From Pinirhizobacter soli (GTDB taxonomy: Bacteria > Pseudomonadota > Gammaproteobacteria > Xanthomonadales > Rhodanobacteraceae): 64,000 bases of DNA. Made by a program: the position numbers and the translations under genes. Numbering within the stretch: the stretch's first letter is position 1; each line of letters begins with the position of its first letter. The notes beneath the pieces were generated by a model. It made no database searches. It was not told the DNA's origin and saw only the letters and a program-made list of their open reading frames with translations. Below are positions 52,709 through 62,631 of this stretch, in pieces. Location: contig NZ_JADZLQ010000002.1 of NCBI RefSeq assembly GCF_015905305.1, forward strand, positions 496,001-560,000, read 5' to 3'.

Positions 52709-54940
52709 TTATTCGTCGCCTGTCGATCGCGCTATCTCGCTTCCTGTCAGTTCCGCATGGCCACCCGTGGCCGCCAGCAGTTCGCGCTGGAAGGCCAGGT
52801 TCTGCGGGTAGTCGATCTGTTCATCGCGCAATACCTTCAGCAAGGCCGGATCACGGTAGCCGCTCGCCCAAAGCGCCTTGACCACCGGCATCGCCTCGGC
52901 CCTGCGCTCGAGCGAAAGCAATGTGATGGCCTGCAGCGCCAGCAACCTTGGATCGCCCTGGCCGCTGCGGGCTGACTGCAACGACGCCAATGCGTCGTTG
53001 CGCAGCGTGCCGGCGGCGGTTGCATCAGCAGCGACCGCGGCCAGGGAAAGCCTTGAAGCGACGATGGCCAGCAACGTGGCGCGGTCGTCGGGTTGCTGCT
53101 TGAAGAGAGGATCAAGCAAATGCAACGCAGACGTCGCCTGGCGGCGAGCGGCATCGGCGTCGCCCGATGCGCGCGATTGCGCGGATTGTTCCACCAGCGC
53201 TTCGGCGTACTCGCGCTGCCAGACAGCGTTGTCGGCATCGTGCCGGGCAAGGCCTTCGAAGATCACCAGCGCCTCGCGGGCGAGCTTCGCAGCGCCGGCC
53301 ATGTCGCCGGTGAGGCGATGCAGGCGACCGAGCTGGATGGCATACAGCGCCTGGTGCTCCTGGTAGTCGGTATTGCCCGGATCAAGCACCTTCAGCTGGG
53401 CAGCCATGTCCACGGCACGCTGCAAGCGATCCATGCCCGGCTGCACGTCGCCGGCCAGCGCCTGGGTGCGACCGACGATGGCGTGCACGGTAAGCAGGTC
53501 GTCGCGCCGGCTGGCATCTTTTGGGTTGGCGGCGGCAAGCCCCATCTGGATGGTTTCGGCCGCCATGTATTGCGCGACGGCATTGGCAAGGTCGCCATGC
53601 AGCAGCGCCAGCCTCCCCAGGTTGTTCGAGGCCTCGCCAATGGCGGTCGGCCAGTCGATGTTGCCAGGCGCCGCGGTGGCCAGGTGCTGTGCCAGGGTGA
53701 GCATGTCCTGGTACTGCCGGGCGGCGGCATCGAGCTGGCCGCGGGCTTCCATCACGTGGCCCATGTTGTTGTGGAAGGTGATGCGCTGGAAGGCGACGCG
53801 CGCGTCATCGGGCGCACGTGCGGCGGCACGCTCCAGGATCGCCTGCCCCGAGGCGAAGCTGCGTTCGGCGTCGTCGAGCTTGCCCTGCCGCCAACCGATC
53901 ATGCCGATGTACGACCATGTATCGGCGTGGGCCAGCTGCCGACCGATGTCGGCGGGGGCTTCCCCGGCAAGTCGTGAGGTGAGCGCCAGGGACGCCTGGA
54001 AGGCCTCCATCGCCAGCGACAGCCGCCCCTGGTCCAACCGCACGCTGCCGATCTTTCCCAGCGCCACGGCGCGCTGCTCAAGGGCCTGGTCGTTGACATC
54101 CGCGGTGGGCTGGGCCTGGAAGTAAGCCATGGCCTTGTCGTCCACCGATTCCATGATGTCCAGACGGGAAGCCTGGGCGAGTTTGTCGTTCAAGTCGCCC
54201 AGCATGAAGCTGACGAGGTCCTCGGCCTGTTTCTGCCTTCGCTCGGCGGCGTGGCTTGCCACCACCGCTTCGTGCCGGGCGACGAAGGCGACGATGGCCA
54301 GCACCGTGGTCACGGCCATTACGCACAGCGCCACTGCCGCAAGCATCGCCGTGCGCCGCGTGCGCCGCTGCAGCTCGCGGCGCTTCAACGCATCGAAGTC
54401 GATGTCGAGCATGCCGGCGATGAGTTTGTATTTGGCGTTGGCGCGGGTGTCCTTGCCCGCTCGCACGTCGGCGGCCATCGGTTCGACGGTGTCGGAGCTC
54501 AGGGTGTGATCCGGGGCGATGCGATGGCGCAACGCCGGTGCGAAGCATTCCTCCGCTTCGCGTCCCGGGAGCAGGCTGGCATTGGGTTCGCCCGCCACGA
54601 CCAGGCAGAAGATGCGGTCGCTACGGCCCAGCCGTTTGAACGCCAGCACTTCCTCGTTCACCCATCGCGAACGCGCAGCGTCGGGCGAACAGATCACGAT
54701 CAGGCAGTCCGATTGCGCCAGTGCTTCGTTGACCTTGCGGCCGAGATCGCCGGCGCTGGCCAGTTCGTCGCTGTCGCGGAAGATCGGTGCCCATCGGCGG
54801 GGAATGATGCCAGCGGGCGTTTCCGTACCCACCAGCCGCTTGGGGATGACGTAGGTCTCCAGCGCCCGGTGCAACCAGCCCGCCCAGGCTTTGTCCTGGT
54901 GGCTGTAGCTGATGAAGGCGCGATACCGGAAGTCCGACAT
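52709..54940 (-). CDS. TIR domain protein with membrane helix and TPR repeats
   Basis: A 743-residue protein. Residues about 1-130 are a TIR domain: RAFISYSHQD, a loop ending RDSDELASAGDL, CLIVICSPDA and SRWVNEEVLAF, whose Glu (about 96-97) is the expected catalytic residue of NAD-cleaving TIRs. One membrane helix follows at about 197-222 (MLAAVALCVMAVTTVLAIVA). The rest, to about residue 720, is helical with TPR-like pairs such as ALGKIGSVRLDQGRLSLAME and GEASNNLGRLALLHGDLANA. TIR-TM-TPR proteins are common and mostly uncharacterised; here the operon adds a SLOG-like membrane protein. The start at 54940 places the TIR at the N-terminus. Confidence 0.88.
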   Translation of the reverse strand: MSDFRYRAFISYSHQDKAWAGWLHRALETYVIPKRLVGTETPAGIIPRRWAPIFRDSDELASAGDLGRKVNEALAQSDCLIVICSPDAARSRWVNEEVLAFKRLGRSDRIFCLVVAGEPNASLLPGREAEECFAPALRHRIAPDHTLSSDTVEPMAADVRAGKDTRANAKYKLIAGMLDIDFDALKRRELQRRTRRTAMLAAVALCVMAVTTVLAIVAFVARHEAVVASHAAERRQKQAEDLVSFMLGDLNDKLAQASRLDIMESVDDKAMAYFQAQPTADVNDQALEQRAVALGKIGSVRLDQGRLSLAMEAFQASLALTSRLAGEAPADIGRQLAHADTWSYIGMIGWRQGKLDDAERSFASGQAILERAAARAPDDARVAFQRITFHNNMGHVMEARGQLDAAARQYQDMLTLAQHLATAAPGNIDWPTAIGEASNNLGRLALLHGDLANAVAQYMAAETIQMGLAAANPKDASRRDDLLTVHAIVGRTQALAGDVQPGMDRLQRAVDMAAQLKVLDPGNTDYQEHQALYAIQLGRLHRLTGDMAGAAKLAREALVIFEGLARHDADNAVWQREYAEALVEQSAQSRASGDADAARRQATSALHLLDPLFKQQPDDRATLLAIVASRLSLAAVAADATAAGTLRNDALASLQSARSGQGDPRLLALQAITLLSLERRAEAMPVVKALWASGYRDPALLKVLRDEQIDYPQNLAFQRELLAATGGHAELTGSEIARSTGDE

Positions 54941-55037
54941 CACAAGGCCCCAACGAGCGCATGGAAACGTCACCGTAGCACCAAAATGTGATGTACAGCA
55001 CATTTTGCCACCCTGTGTATCCCTTGAGCAGGTTAAG

Positions 55038-55117
55038 GCAAACCCCTGTCACGACAGGAAAAAACCCACCTTATCCACAGGCTTTCCCAGCGGGCGCCCA
55101 CAGAGGGTGTGGATAAA
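55038..55117 (+). repeat. Intergenic inverted repeat with DnaA-box arms, copy B
   Basis: Arms TTATCCACA (55071-55079) and TGTGGATAA (55108-55116) are perfect DnaA boxes in opposite orientation. A leading box GCAAACCCCTGTC (55038-55050), close to that of copy A, lies at the same distance, with a CCTGTC/GACAGG hairpin. Orientation is the same as copy A. Confidence 0.65.
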
Positions 55118-55154
55118 CGTGAAGGAAGCATGGGCAGGACTTAAGCAACGTAAT

Positions 55155-55233
55155 GCAAGTCACTGACCTGGCTCGCCGAAGAGGCGTTTATCCACAGCAT
55201 TCCCAAAGGCCCTGCACAGGGCGTGTGGATAAA
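55155..55233 (+). repeat. Intergenic inverted repeat with DnaA-box arms, copy C
   Basis: Perfect 10-bp arms TTTATCCACA (55187-55196) and TGTGGATAAA (55224-55233) enclose 27 bases, with an inner GCCCTG/CAGGGC stem. A weaker version of the leading box (GCAAGTCACTGAC, 55155-55167) keeps the same distance to the left arm as in copies A and B. Confidence 0.6.
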
Positions 55234-55273
55234 CATCTGACCGTTGCACCAGACTTGTCGAGCAAATGGTGGC

Positions 55274-55308
55274 AAATAAAAAAGCCTCCGTCTCCGGAGG
55301 CCTTTTTC
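55274..55308 (-). terminator. Rho-independent terminator after accD
   Basis: Stem GCCTCCG (55284-55290) with CGGAGGC (55295-55301), a 4-base loop, a T-run on the minus strand (A-rich 55274-55283) and a shorter T-run on the plus strand. It ends the accD transcript 20 bp after the stop. Confidence 0.88.
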
Positions 55309-55328
55309 TGACGAAGATACAGCGCTCG

Positions 55329-56198
55329 TTACGCTGCCCGCGGCTGCTTGCCCATGATGCCAAGCACGGCTGCAAGCTTGTCGCGCATGTCGCGGCGGTC
55401 GACGATGAAATCCACCGCGCCATGGTCCACCAGGAACTCCGAGCGCTGGAAGCCTTCGGGCAAGGTTTCGCGAACCGTCTGCTCGATTACGCGCGGACCG
55501 GCGAAGCCGATCAGGGCCTTGGGCTCGGCAACATTGAGGTCGCCCAGCATGCCCAGGCTCGCCGACACGCCACCGGTGGTGGGATGGGTGAGCACCGAGA
55601 TGTAAGGCACGCCGGCGTCGCGCATGCGGCGGATGGTTGCGGAGGTCTTGGCCATCTGCATCAGCGAGAACAGGCCTTCCTGCATGCGTGCACCGCCGGT
55701 GGCGGAGAAGCACACCAGGCCCGTGCGCTCGGCCAGCGCCAGTTCCGCGGCGCGGGCGAATTTCTCACCCACCACCGAGCCCATCGAGCCACCCATGAAG
55801 GAGAACTCGAAGGCCACGGCCACCAGGGAGCGACCCTTCAGGGCGCCACGCATGGCTACCAGCGCGTCTTTCTCGCCTGTGGCCTTCTGCGCGGCGACGA
55901 TGCGGTCCTTGTACTTCTTCTGGTCACGGAATTTCAGCGGGTCGGACGGTGCAAGATCGGGCCAGAGTTCTTCGGTGATGCCTTCGTCGAAGAACGCATT
56001 CAGCCGGGTGCGTGCGCCGATGGCATGGTGGTGCCCGCACTTGGGGCAGACCATCAGTGAACGCTCAAGCTCCGGCCGGTACAACACGGTGCCGCAACCG
56101 GCACACTTTTCCCACACACCCTCAGGCACCTTGCCCTTGGCCGCGGCGGCGCCCTGCGGGCGCGCCTTGGGCGTCATGATTTTCTGCAACCAGTTCAT
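55329..56198 (-). CDS. accD: Acetyl-CoA carboxylase carboxyltransferase subunit beta
   Basis: A 289-residue subunit of the enzyme that makes malonyl-CoA for fatty acid synthesis. The N-terminal zinc finger is intact ([14 protein letters not shown] and CPKCGHHH), and the carboxyltransferase fold shows [36 protein letters not shown] and [11 protein letters not shown]. It is the last gene of the truA-trpF-trpB-trpA-accD cluster, 15 bp after trpA. In related genomes folC normally follows; here the TIR region does. Confidence 0.97.
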   Translation of the reverse strand: MNWLQKIMTPKARPQGAAAAKGKVPEGVWEKCAGCGTVLYRPELERSLMVCPKCGHHHAIGARTRLNAFFDEGITEELWPDLAPSDPLKFRDQKKYKDRIVAAQKATGEKDALVAMRGALKGRSLVAVAFEFSFMGGSMGSVVGEKFARAAELALAERTGLVCFSATGGARMQEGLFSLMQMAKTSATIRRMRDAGVPYISVLTHPTTGGVSASLGMLGDLNVAEPKALIGFAGPRVIEQTVRETLPEGFQRSEFLVDHGAVDFIVDRRDMRDKLAAVLGIMGKQPRAA

Positions 56199-56213
56199 CG
56201 GTCGACCTCGTCG

Positions 56214-57019
56214 TTAATGCCTGGCATCGAGCGCCGCGCGGATGGGGCTTAAGAACTGCCCTGCCCGGCGGACCGCCTCGTCCGCGTCTTGCGCACCGGC
56301 CAGTGTGTCGACCAGCGCGCTGCCGATCACCACTGCATCGGCAAACGCGGCGATGGCGACCGCGCTTTGCGCGTCGCGAATGCCGAAACCGACAGCTACG
56401 GGTGCAGCGGACCTGGCCCGGATATCGGCCACGCGGGCAGCGATATCCTGGGTGTTCAGGTGCGAAGCACCGGTGATGCCGGCAAACGACACATAATACA
56501 GGAAGCCCGCTGCCGCCTCGCAAAGCCGCGCCAGACGGTCGTTTGCGGTGGTCGGGGCGGCCAGGAGGATCTGTTTCAGGCCAGCCTCACGCAGGGGCGC
56601 AAGTACCGCGGATTCCTCGATCGGGCAGTCCACCAGCAGCACCCCATCCACCCCGGCTTCCACCGCGCGGCGGGCAAACTCCGGGTAGCCGACGCGCTCG
56701 ACGGGATTCAAATACCCCATCAGCACGATCGGGGTGTCGTTGTCGCGGGCGCGGAACTGTGCCACCCAGGCCAGGATCTGCTTAAGCCCTACGCCGCGTG
56801 CGAGCGCACGTTCGCTGGCGTGCTGGATCACCGGGCCGTCGGCCATCGGGTCGGAGAAAGGCACACCCAGTTCGATCACGTCCGCGCCGCTGTCCACCAG
56901 CGCGTGCATCAGGGCGACTACGCCATCGGGCGAGGGATCGCCGGCGGTAATGAAGGGAATGAGGCCAGTACGGCCGGCGGATTTCAGTTCGGCGAACCGG
57001 CGATCCAGTCGGTTGTCAC

Positions 57020-57023
<4 letters not shown>
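56214..57023 (-). CDS. trpA: Tryptophan synthase alpha subunit
   Basis: A 269-residue TIM-barrel subunit that cleaves indole-3-glycerol phosphate. Catalytic Glu is in [21 protein letters not shown], which also holds the catalytic Asp; [14 protein letters not shown] and the phosphate-binding [10 protein letters not shown] and VVIGSALV are present. The start overlaps the trpB stop by 4 bp (57020-57023), fitting coupled synthesis of the alpha2-beta2 complex. Confidence 0.97.
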
Positions 57024-58231
<1,208 letters not shown>

Positions 58232-58260
58232 GCGATACCTGTGCTGGGGCACCCGGGGGT

Positions 58261-58884
58261 TCAGGTGCCTTGACCTCGCCGGACGGCGGCGATGAAGTGT
58301 TCCATCTTAGCGGCATCCTTTACCCCGGGGGACGACTCGATGCCGCTGGCCACGTCCACCGCCCATGGCTGGGCCAAGGCGATGGCGCGGGCCACGTTCG
58401 ACGCGTTGAGCCCGCCCGCCAAAATCAACGGCTGGGGGAAATCCTTCGGCATCAGCGACCAATCAAAGGCACGGCCGGTACCCCCCGCCTCGCCCAGGCC
58501 ATGGCCGTCCAGCAGCAGGCCGGCGGCACCGGGATAGGCGTGGAGCTTGTCAAGGGCAGCAGCGCCTTCGCCCATGGCGATGGCCTTCAAGTAGCGCCTG
58601 CCGAAACCCCGGCAGAAGTCGTCGGTTTCCTCGCCGTGGAATTGCAGCATATCGGGCCGGACCACGTCGACCACATGCGCCACCCAGGAGGGCTCGTCAT
58701 CCATCAGCAGCGCCACCGCATCGACGAAGGGTGGCAGGGCCGCGCGCAGGCTGGCGGCGGCTTCCGGTTCGATGAAACGCTTGCTGCGCCGGGTGAAGAC
58801 GAAGCCGATCGCATCCGCACCCAGCCGTGCGGCCAGCTGGACATCGTCGTGGCGGGTCATGCCGCAGCACTTGATACGGGTCAT
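58261..58884 (-). CDS. trpF: Phosphoribosylanthranilate isomerase
   Basis: A 207-residue TIM-barrel enzyme of tryptophan synthesis. The catalytic Cys is in [14 protein letters not shown], with [37 protein letters not shown], and the late Asp in [16 protein letters not shown]. Its start codon shares one base with the truA stop (TGATG at 58882-58886), so the two are coupled. Confidence 0.96.
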   Translation of the reverse strand: MTRIKCCGMTRHDDVQLAARLGADAIGFVFTRRSKRFIEPEAAASLRAALPPFVDAVALLMDDEPSWVAHVVDVVRPDMLQFHGEETDDFCRGFGRRYLKAIAMGEGAAALDKLHAYPGAAGLLLDGHGLGEAGGTGRAFDWSLMPKDFPQPLILAGGLNASNVARAIALAQPWAVDVASGIESSPGVKDAAKMEHFIAAVRRGQGT

Positions 58885-59651
58885 CAGAGCGTTACCTGTT
58901 CGGGAAGGCCCCAGTGGGCCTCGTATTTCGGGCCGAGGAAGGTGAGCCCGGTGGCAGGCGCGGTGGGCCCTGCCCGCTCGCGATCGCGGCCAGCCAGGAG
59001 TTCGCCCATCCATTCCACCGGTTGCTCGCCGCGGCCAATCAACAGCAAGGAGCCAACGATGTTGCGCACCATATGGTGCAGGAACGCATTGGCTTCGACG
59101 TCGACGAACACTTCTTCACCTATCCGTGTGACGCTGATCTTCTTCATGAAGCGGCGTGCGTGCGCCGCCTGGCACGAGACCGCGCGGAAGGCTGAGAAGT
59201 CGTTCTCGCCCAACAGGGCCTGGGCCGCATCATGCATGCGCTGGGCATCCACCGGATGCCGCTCCCAGGTGACGTAACGCGCATCCAGCGCGGCTCGCAC
59301 CAGGCGATTGACGATGCGGTAGCGATAGCCGCGCAGGCGCCCGGAAAAGCGCGCGTGGAAGTCGTCGGCCACCGGCTGCGCCCAGGTCACCGCCATCGAA
59401 CGCGGCAGGTTCGAACACGTACCCAGCAACCATCCACGCATGTCGCGCCTGACATCGGTATCGAAGTGGACGACCTGGCAGCGCGCATGTACGCCAGCGT
59501 CGGTGCGGCCGGCGGCGGTGGTCTCGACGGGTTCGTCCGCCACGCGCTTCAGTGCGGTTTCAAGCGCGCCCTGCACTGTCGCACCGTGGCTCAGGCGTTG
59601 CCAGCCGAGGAAGTCGGTACCGTCGTATTCGATGCCGAAGGCGATGCGCAT
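58884..59651 (-). CDS. truA: tRNA pseudouridine(38-40) synthase
   Basis: A 255-residue pseudouridine synthase acting on the anticodon stem of tRNAs. The catalytic Asp is in [20 protein letters not shown]; other blocks are [28 protein letters not shown] and the C-terminal [19 protein letters not shown]. It lies between fimV and trpF, the usual gammaproteobacterial order. Confidence 0.97.
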   Translation of the reverse strand: MRIAFGIEYDGTDFLGWQRLSHGATVQGALETALKRVADEPVETTAAGRTDAGVHARCQVVHFDTDVRRDMRGWLLGTCSNLPRSMAVTWAQPVADDFHARFSGRLRGYRYRIVNRLVRAALDARYVTWERHPVDAQRMHDAAQALLGENDFSAFRAVSCQAAHARRFMKKISVTRIGEEVFVDVEANAFLHHMVRNIVGSLLLIGRGEQPVEWMGELLAGRDRERAGPTAPATGLTFLGPKYEAHWGLPEQVTL

Positions 59652-59710
59652 GGACTAAGGGCAGCTTCAAAGCGCCCATGATACAGGGCGGCCACGCCGC
59701 CTGTTCATAA

Positions 59711-59737
59711 GAAAAACCCCGCCGGAGCGGGGTTTTC
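59711..59737 (-). terminator. Rho-independent terminator after fimV
   Basis: Stem CCCCGC (59717-59722) with GCGGGG (59727-59732), flanked by AAAAA on the left (T-run on the minus strand) and TTTT on the right. It separates fimV from truA, 5 bp beyond the fimV stop. Confidence 0.85.
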
Positions 59738-59742
59738 TTCGA

Positions 59743-62160
59743 TCAGTGCAGGTCGGCCAGCATTTTCCTGGCGACATCCTGTTGCATCTGGGTGCCCTCG
59801 GCCACGACCTCGTCGAGCATGGCGCGGGCGCCATCGGCGTCACCCATGTCCAGGTAGGCGCGCGCGAGGTCCAGCTTGGTATCCACCGGGTCGTCGCTGA
59901 AATTCTCGGCGCCCACATCGTAGACATCGGCTGCCGCGACGGCCGGCTCGTCGAACTTCCACGTGCTGTTGGCGGCTTCTTCCTCGGCGTCGGCCACGTG
60001 CAGATCGGTCGGTTCGCTGTGCCCTGGATGGGTATCGTCGTACGCAGGCAGCGGTTCGTCCACGTGCGGGCCGAGGTCCAGGTCGTCACGGGCACTGGCC
60101 GGCGCGGCGGGCTGCCCGTTTGTACGGGGCGGCGACAGGTCGAAATTGAAGTGGTATTCGCTCACTTTCTGCGGGGCATGCGGTGCCGGCGGCGGCATGT
60201 CACCGGGCGGCAACTCATGGTTCGCGTAGCGGCTGATGTCGAAGGCTTCCAGTGCGGCGTCGTCGTCCGCATGGCTGGGCTGCACCTCGGCGGAAGCCCC
60301 GTGCGAGAACAACGGATGCTGGGGGGCGAGGTCTTCGCCCATGCGTACCGCTTCTTGCCATTCCTCCTGCTCCACGTCCACCACGTGGGCATACATGGAC
60401 TCGGCGGCAGCTTCGAAGCGCTCGACGTCGCGCCGTTCGTAGTAGAGCGTGACCAGTTCCAGGTGAAGGGCGACGTCGTCCGGATGCTCGGAGAGTTCGT
60501 CGAGCAGTTCGCGCTGGTCGATGTCTTCCTCGTCGATGCCCGTTTCGTCGAACAACGGAGCGTCGCCGAAGCGATCGGCCAGCGACGGCGCGGCAGCCAC
60601 GGGAACGGCGGCGGCCTTGCGACGACGGCCCATCATGGCCAGCAACAACAGCACCAGGACCGCGCCGCCAGCCACGGCCCAAACCCAGGGCTGCATGAAC
60701 CAGGGCTCTTCTTCGGCGATCGGAGGCCGCGCCGCGGTCGGGACGGGCTTCTTGGCGGCAGGTACGGCGGCCGGGGCCGGTGCCGGGTGTTCGGCCAGCG
60801 GCGTGGTAGTCAGGACTTCGCTTGCCGGAGCCGAGGTGGTGCCGGCTTTGGCAACCGAGGCAGCAGGCGCAGGTGCGGGGATTGCAGGCTTGGGTGCCGA
60901 AGCGGCCGCTTCAGGCGTTGCCACGGCGGCCACCGGCGGTGGAGCTGAGGCTGCAGCCGGCGGCAGGTTGGCGGCCTTACGGGCGTCGGCCAGCTTCTTC
61001 TGAAGGTCGGCGATCTGGGCGTCCTTCAGGGTGAGCAGCCGCTGGTTCTTCTGGTTGATGTTTTCCAGGTCGTCAACGCGGGATTTCAGTTCCTCGCCCT
61101 GCTGGCGGAGCGCGGTGAGCGTTTCCTGCGAACGGGCCAGATCCTGCTGCAGGCTGGTCATCGCGGCGGCCACCTTGCCGTTGCCGGCCTGGTTGCCCTT
61201 GGCCGGCACCAGGGCCAGGCGGTCTTCCGCCGAGGCCGGAGCAGCCTTGGACGGTGCATTGCCGGAGGCGGCATCGGCCACCGAGGTGGGTTTGCGTGCG
61301 GCGATGCCGCGCCAGTCTTCATTCTGGCGACGCACCTGGCTGGAGGCCTCGGCGGTAGCGGTGGCCGAGAGGTCCTGGCTTGAAGGTGCGCGCAGCACCA
61401 CGCCGGCCTTCAGGGCGTTGATGTTGTCGCGATAGAACGCATCGGGGTTGGCCTGCTTGAGCGCCAGCAGTGCCTGGTTCATGTCCACGCCATTGCCTGA
61501 AAGCTGCTTGGCGTAGGTGGAGAGCGTCTGGCCCTTCTGCACGGTACCCAGGGTGGAGCCTGCTTCGGCCGCCGTACGGGCAGCTCGCGGCGCCTTGGCG
61601 GGCGAAGGGGCGGCCGGTGCATTGGCAGGTGTCGACGGATGGGCAGGAGGCGGAGGCGACGCCTGGGAAGCGGCCGGCGCGGCCTGCTGGGCGACCGGGG
61701 GAGCGGCCGGGGCAGGCTGCTGCACGACCGGCGGCGGAGCGGGCGGGGCAACAGGCGCCTGCGCGCTGGCAGGGTCGAGCAACAGGGTGACTTCACGCAC
61801 CACGGACGTACCACCGCTGCCCCTGACGTCGAGCAGGAGGTCGATGTAGGGCTCGGAGATCGGCTGAGCCGTGGTGACGCGGATCACCGATTGGCCCTTG
61901 GCATTGGTGACCACGGCAAATTGCACGCCCTGGGGAATACCGCTGCGTTCGATGCCGGCGCGTGCATAGGCTTCGACCGAGGCCAACCCCACCTGCACAT
62001 TCTTGGTATCACCGGGGGTTTGTGAAACCAGCGGGATTTCAGCCAGCAGGGGCTGGTCCAGGTTCGACTTGACCTGGACGGCGCCCAGACTCTGCGCCGT
62101 GGCGTACTGGGAGGCCAGCGCAAGCGCCAGCGCTACCGAAAGCTTCAACGGACGACTCAT
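59743..62160 (-). CDS. fimV: FimV/HubP-family polar landmark protein
   Basis: An 805-residue single-pass protein organising cell poles and type IV pilus function. Order: signal peptide (1-23, ending YATA), FimV N-terminal domain (LGAVQVKSNLDQPLLAEIPL), a Pro/Ala-rich linker, a LysM-like peptidoglycan-binding domain (TVQKGQTLSTYAKQL), a coiled coil (SRVDDLENINQKNQRLLTLK), a membrane helix (VWAVAGGAVLVLLLLAMMG), a long acidic cytoplasmic region and the C-terminal FimV motif (VDTKLDLARAYLDMGDADGA). The ATG at 62160 starts the signal peptide; GGGGGA lies upstream. Confidence 0.94.
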   Translation of the reverse strand: MSRPLKLSVALALALASQYATAQSLGAVQVKSNLDQPLLAEIPLVSQTPGDTKNVQVGLASVEAYARAGIERSGIPQGVQFAVVTNAKGQSVIRVTTAQPISEPYIDLLLDVRGSGGTSVVREVTLLLDPASAQAPVAPPAPPPVVQQPAPAAPPVAQQAAPAASQASPPPPAHPSTPANAPAAPSPAKAPRAARTAAEAGSTLGTVQKGQTLSTYAKQLSGNGVDMNQALLALKQANPDAFYRDNINALKAGVVLRAPSSQDLSATATAEASSQVRRQNEDWRGIAARKPTSVADAASGNAPSKAAPASAEDRLALVPAKGNQAGNGKVAAAMTSLQQDLARSQETLTALRQQGEELKSRVDDLENINQKNQRLLTLKDAQIADLQKKLADARKAANLPPAAASAPPPVAAVATPEAAASAPKPAIPAPAPAASVAKAGTTSAPASEVLTTTPLAEHPAPAPAAVPAAKKPVPTAARPPIAEEEPWFMQPWVWAVAGGAVLVLLLLAMMGRRRKAAAVPVAAAPSLADRFGDAPLFDETGIDEEDIDQRELLDELSEHPDDVALHLELVTLYYERRDVERFEAAAESMYAHVVDVEQEEWQEAVRMGEDLAPQHPLFSHGASAEVQPSHADDDAALEAFDISRYANHELPPGDMPPPAPHAPQKVSEYHFNFDLSPPRTNGQPAAPASARDDLDLGPHVDEPLPAYDDTHPGHSEPTDLHVADAEEEAANSTWKFDEPAVAAADVYDVGAENFSDDPVDTKLDLARAYLDMGDADGARAMLDEVVAEGTQMQQDVARKMLADLH

Positions 62161-62317
62161 CTTAAGTATTCCCCCGATTAACCCAATGACAGGCCCGGCT
62201 CCCCCGCGAGGAGGCTTGCCATCGCTAAGGCGCAAGAGTAATGCAGGCCCTTCACAAACAACAATAGGCGGCACAGGCAGTTACGCGACAACGTTAAAGA
62301 GGTCATGAAAACTTGAT

Positions 62318-62611
62318 TCAGTGACCGGCATGCCCCGTGGAGGAGCCTTGCGCGGGACGGGCCGAAGGCTCCGCGGCCTTGGCCTGGGCCAACTGCCGCT
62401 CAAGGTCGGCGATCGCCTGGTCCTTGGCCTTGAGCTCGGCGTCGGCCTTGGCGCCGTTGGCTTCCAGGGAATCCACGCGCTGGCGCAGATCCTTTACCTG
62501 CGCTCCTTCGCTTGCCGTCTGCACCTGCACGTTGCGCACCTTCTTGGCGTCGTCCTGGGCCCAGGTGGTGGCGACGATGGCCAGCAACGCAAAGCCGAGG
62601 GTGAACTTCAT
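62318..62611 (-). CDS. Small exported coiled-coil protein between asd and fimV
   Basis: A 97-residue protein with a signal peptide (KFTLGFALLAIVATTWAQ) and a helical middle with heptad pattern (VKDLRQRVDSLEANG, LKAKDQAIADLERQLAQAKA), ending in a Ser/Gly/His tail. The family is not recognised; its coiled coil resembles that of the neighbouring FimV in style. It starts about 20 bp after the asd stop and precedes fimV by about 160 bp. The alternative start at 62629 is only 2 bp from the asd stop. Confidence 0.7.
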   Translation of the reverse strand: MKFTLGFALLAIVATTWAQDDAKKVRNVQVQTASEGAQVKDLRQRVDSLEANGAKADAELKAKDQAIADLERQLAQAKAAEPSARPAQGSSTGHAGH

Positions 62612-62631
62612 CGAAGGTGCGAAGGTCATGG

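Larger units (their letters stand above)
54941..55273. other. 333-bp gene-free stretch upstream of the TIR operon
   Basis: No gene is seen. It contains the TIR operon's promoter region (unresolved by eye) and two DnaA-box inverted repeats, copies B and C, 70 bp apart. The stretch from about 54975 to 55070 is less GC-rich than its surroundings. Confidence 0.6.

Noticed and set aside
42387-55232. Chromosomal replication origin because of DnaA boxes
   Set aside because: Only isolated inverted pairs occur; there is no cluster with an AT-rich unwinding region and no dnaA, dnaN, gyrB or rpmH nearby.
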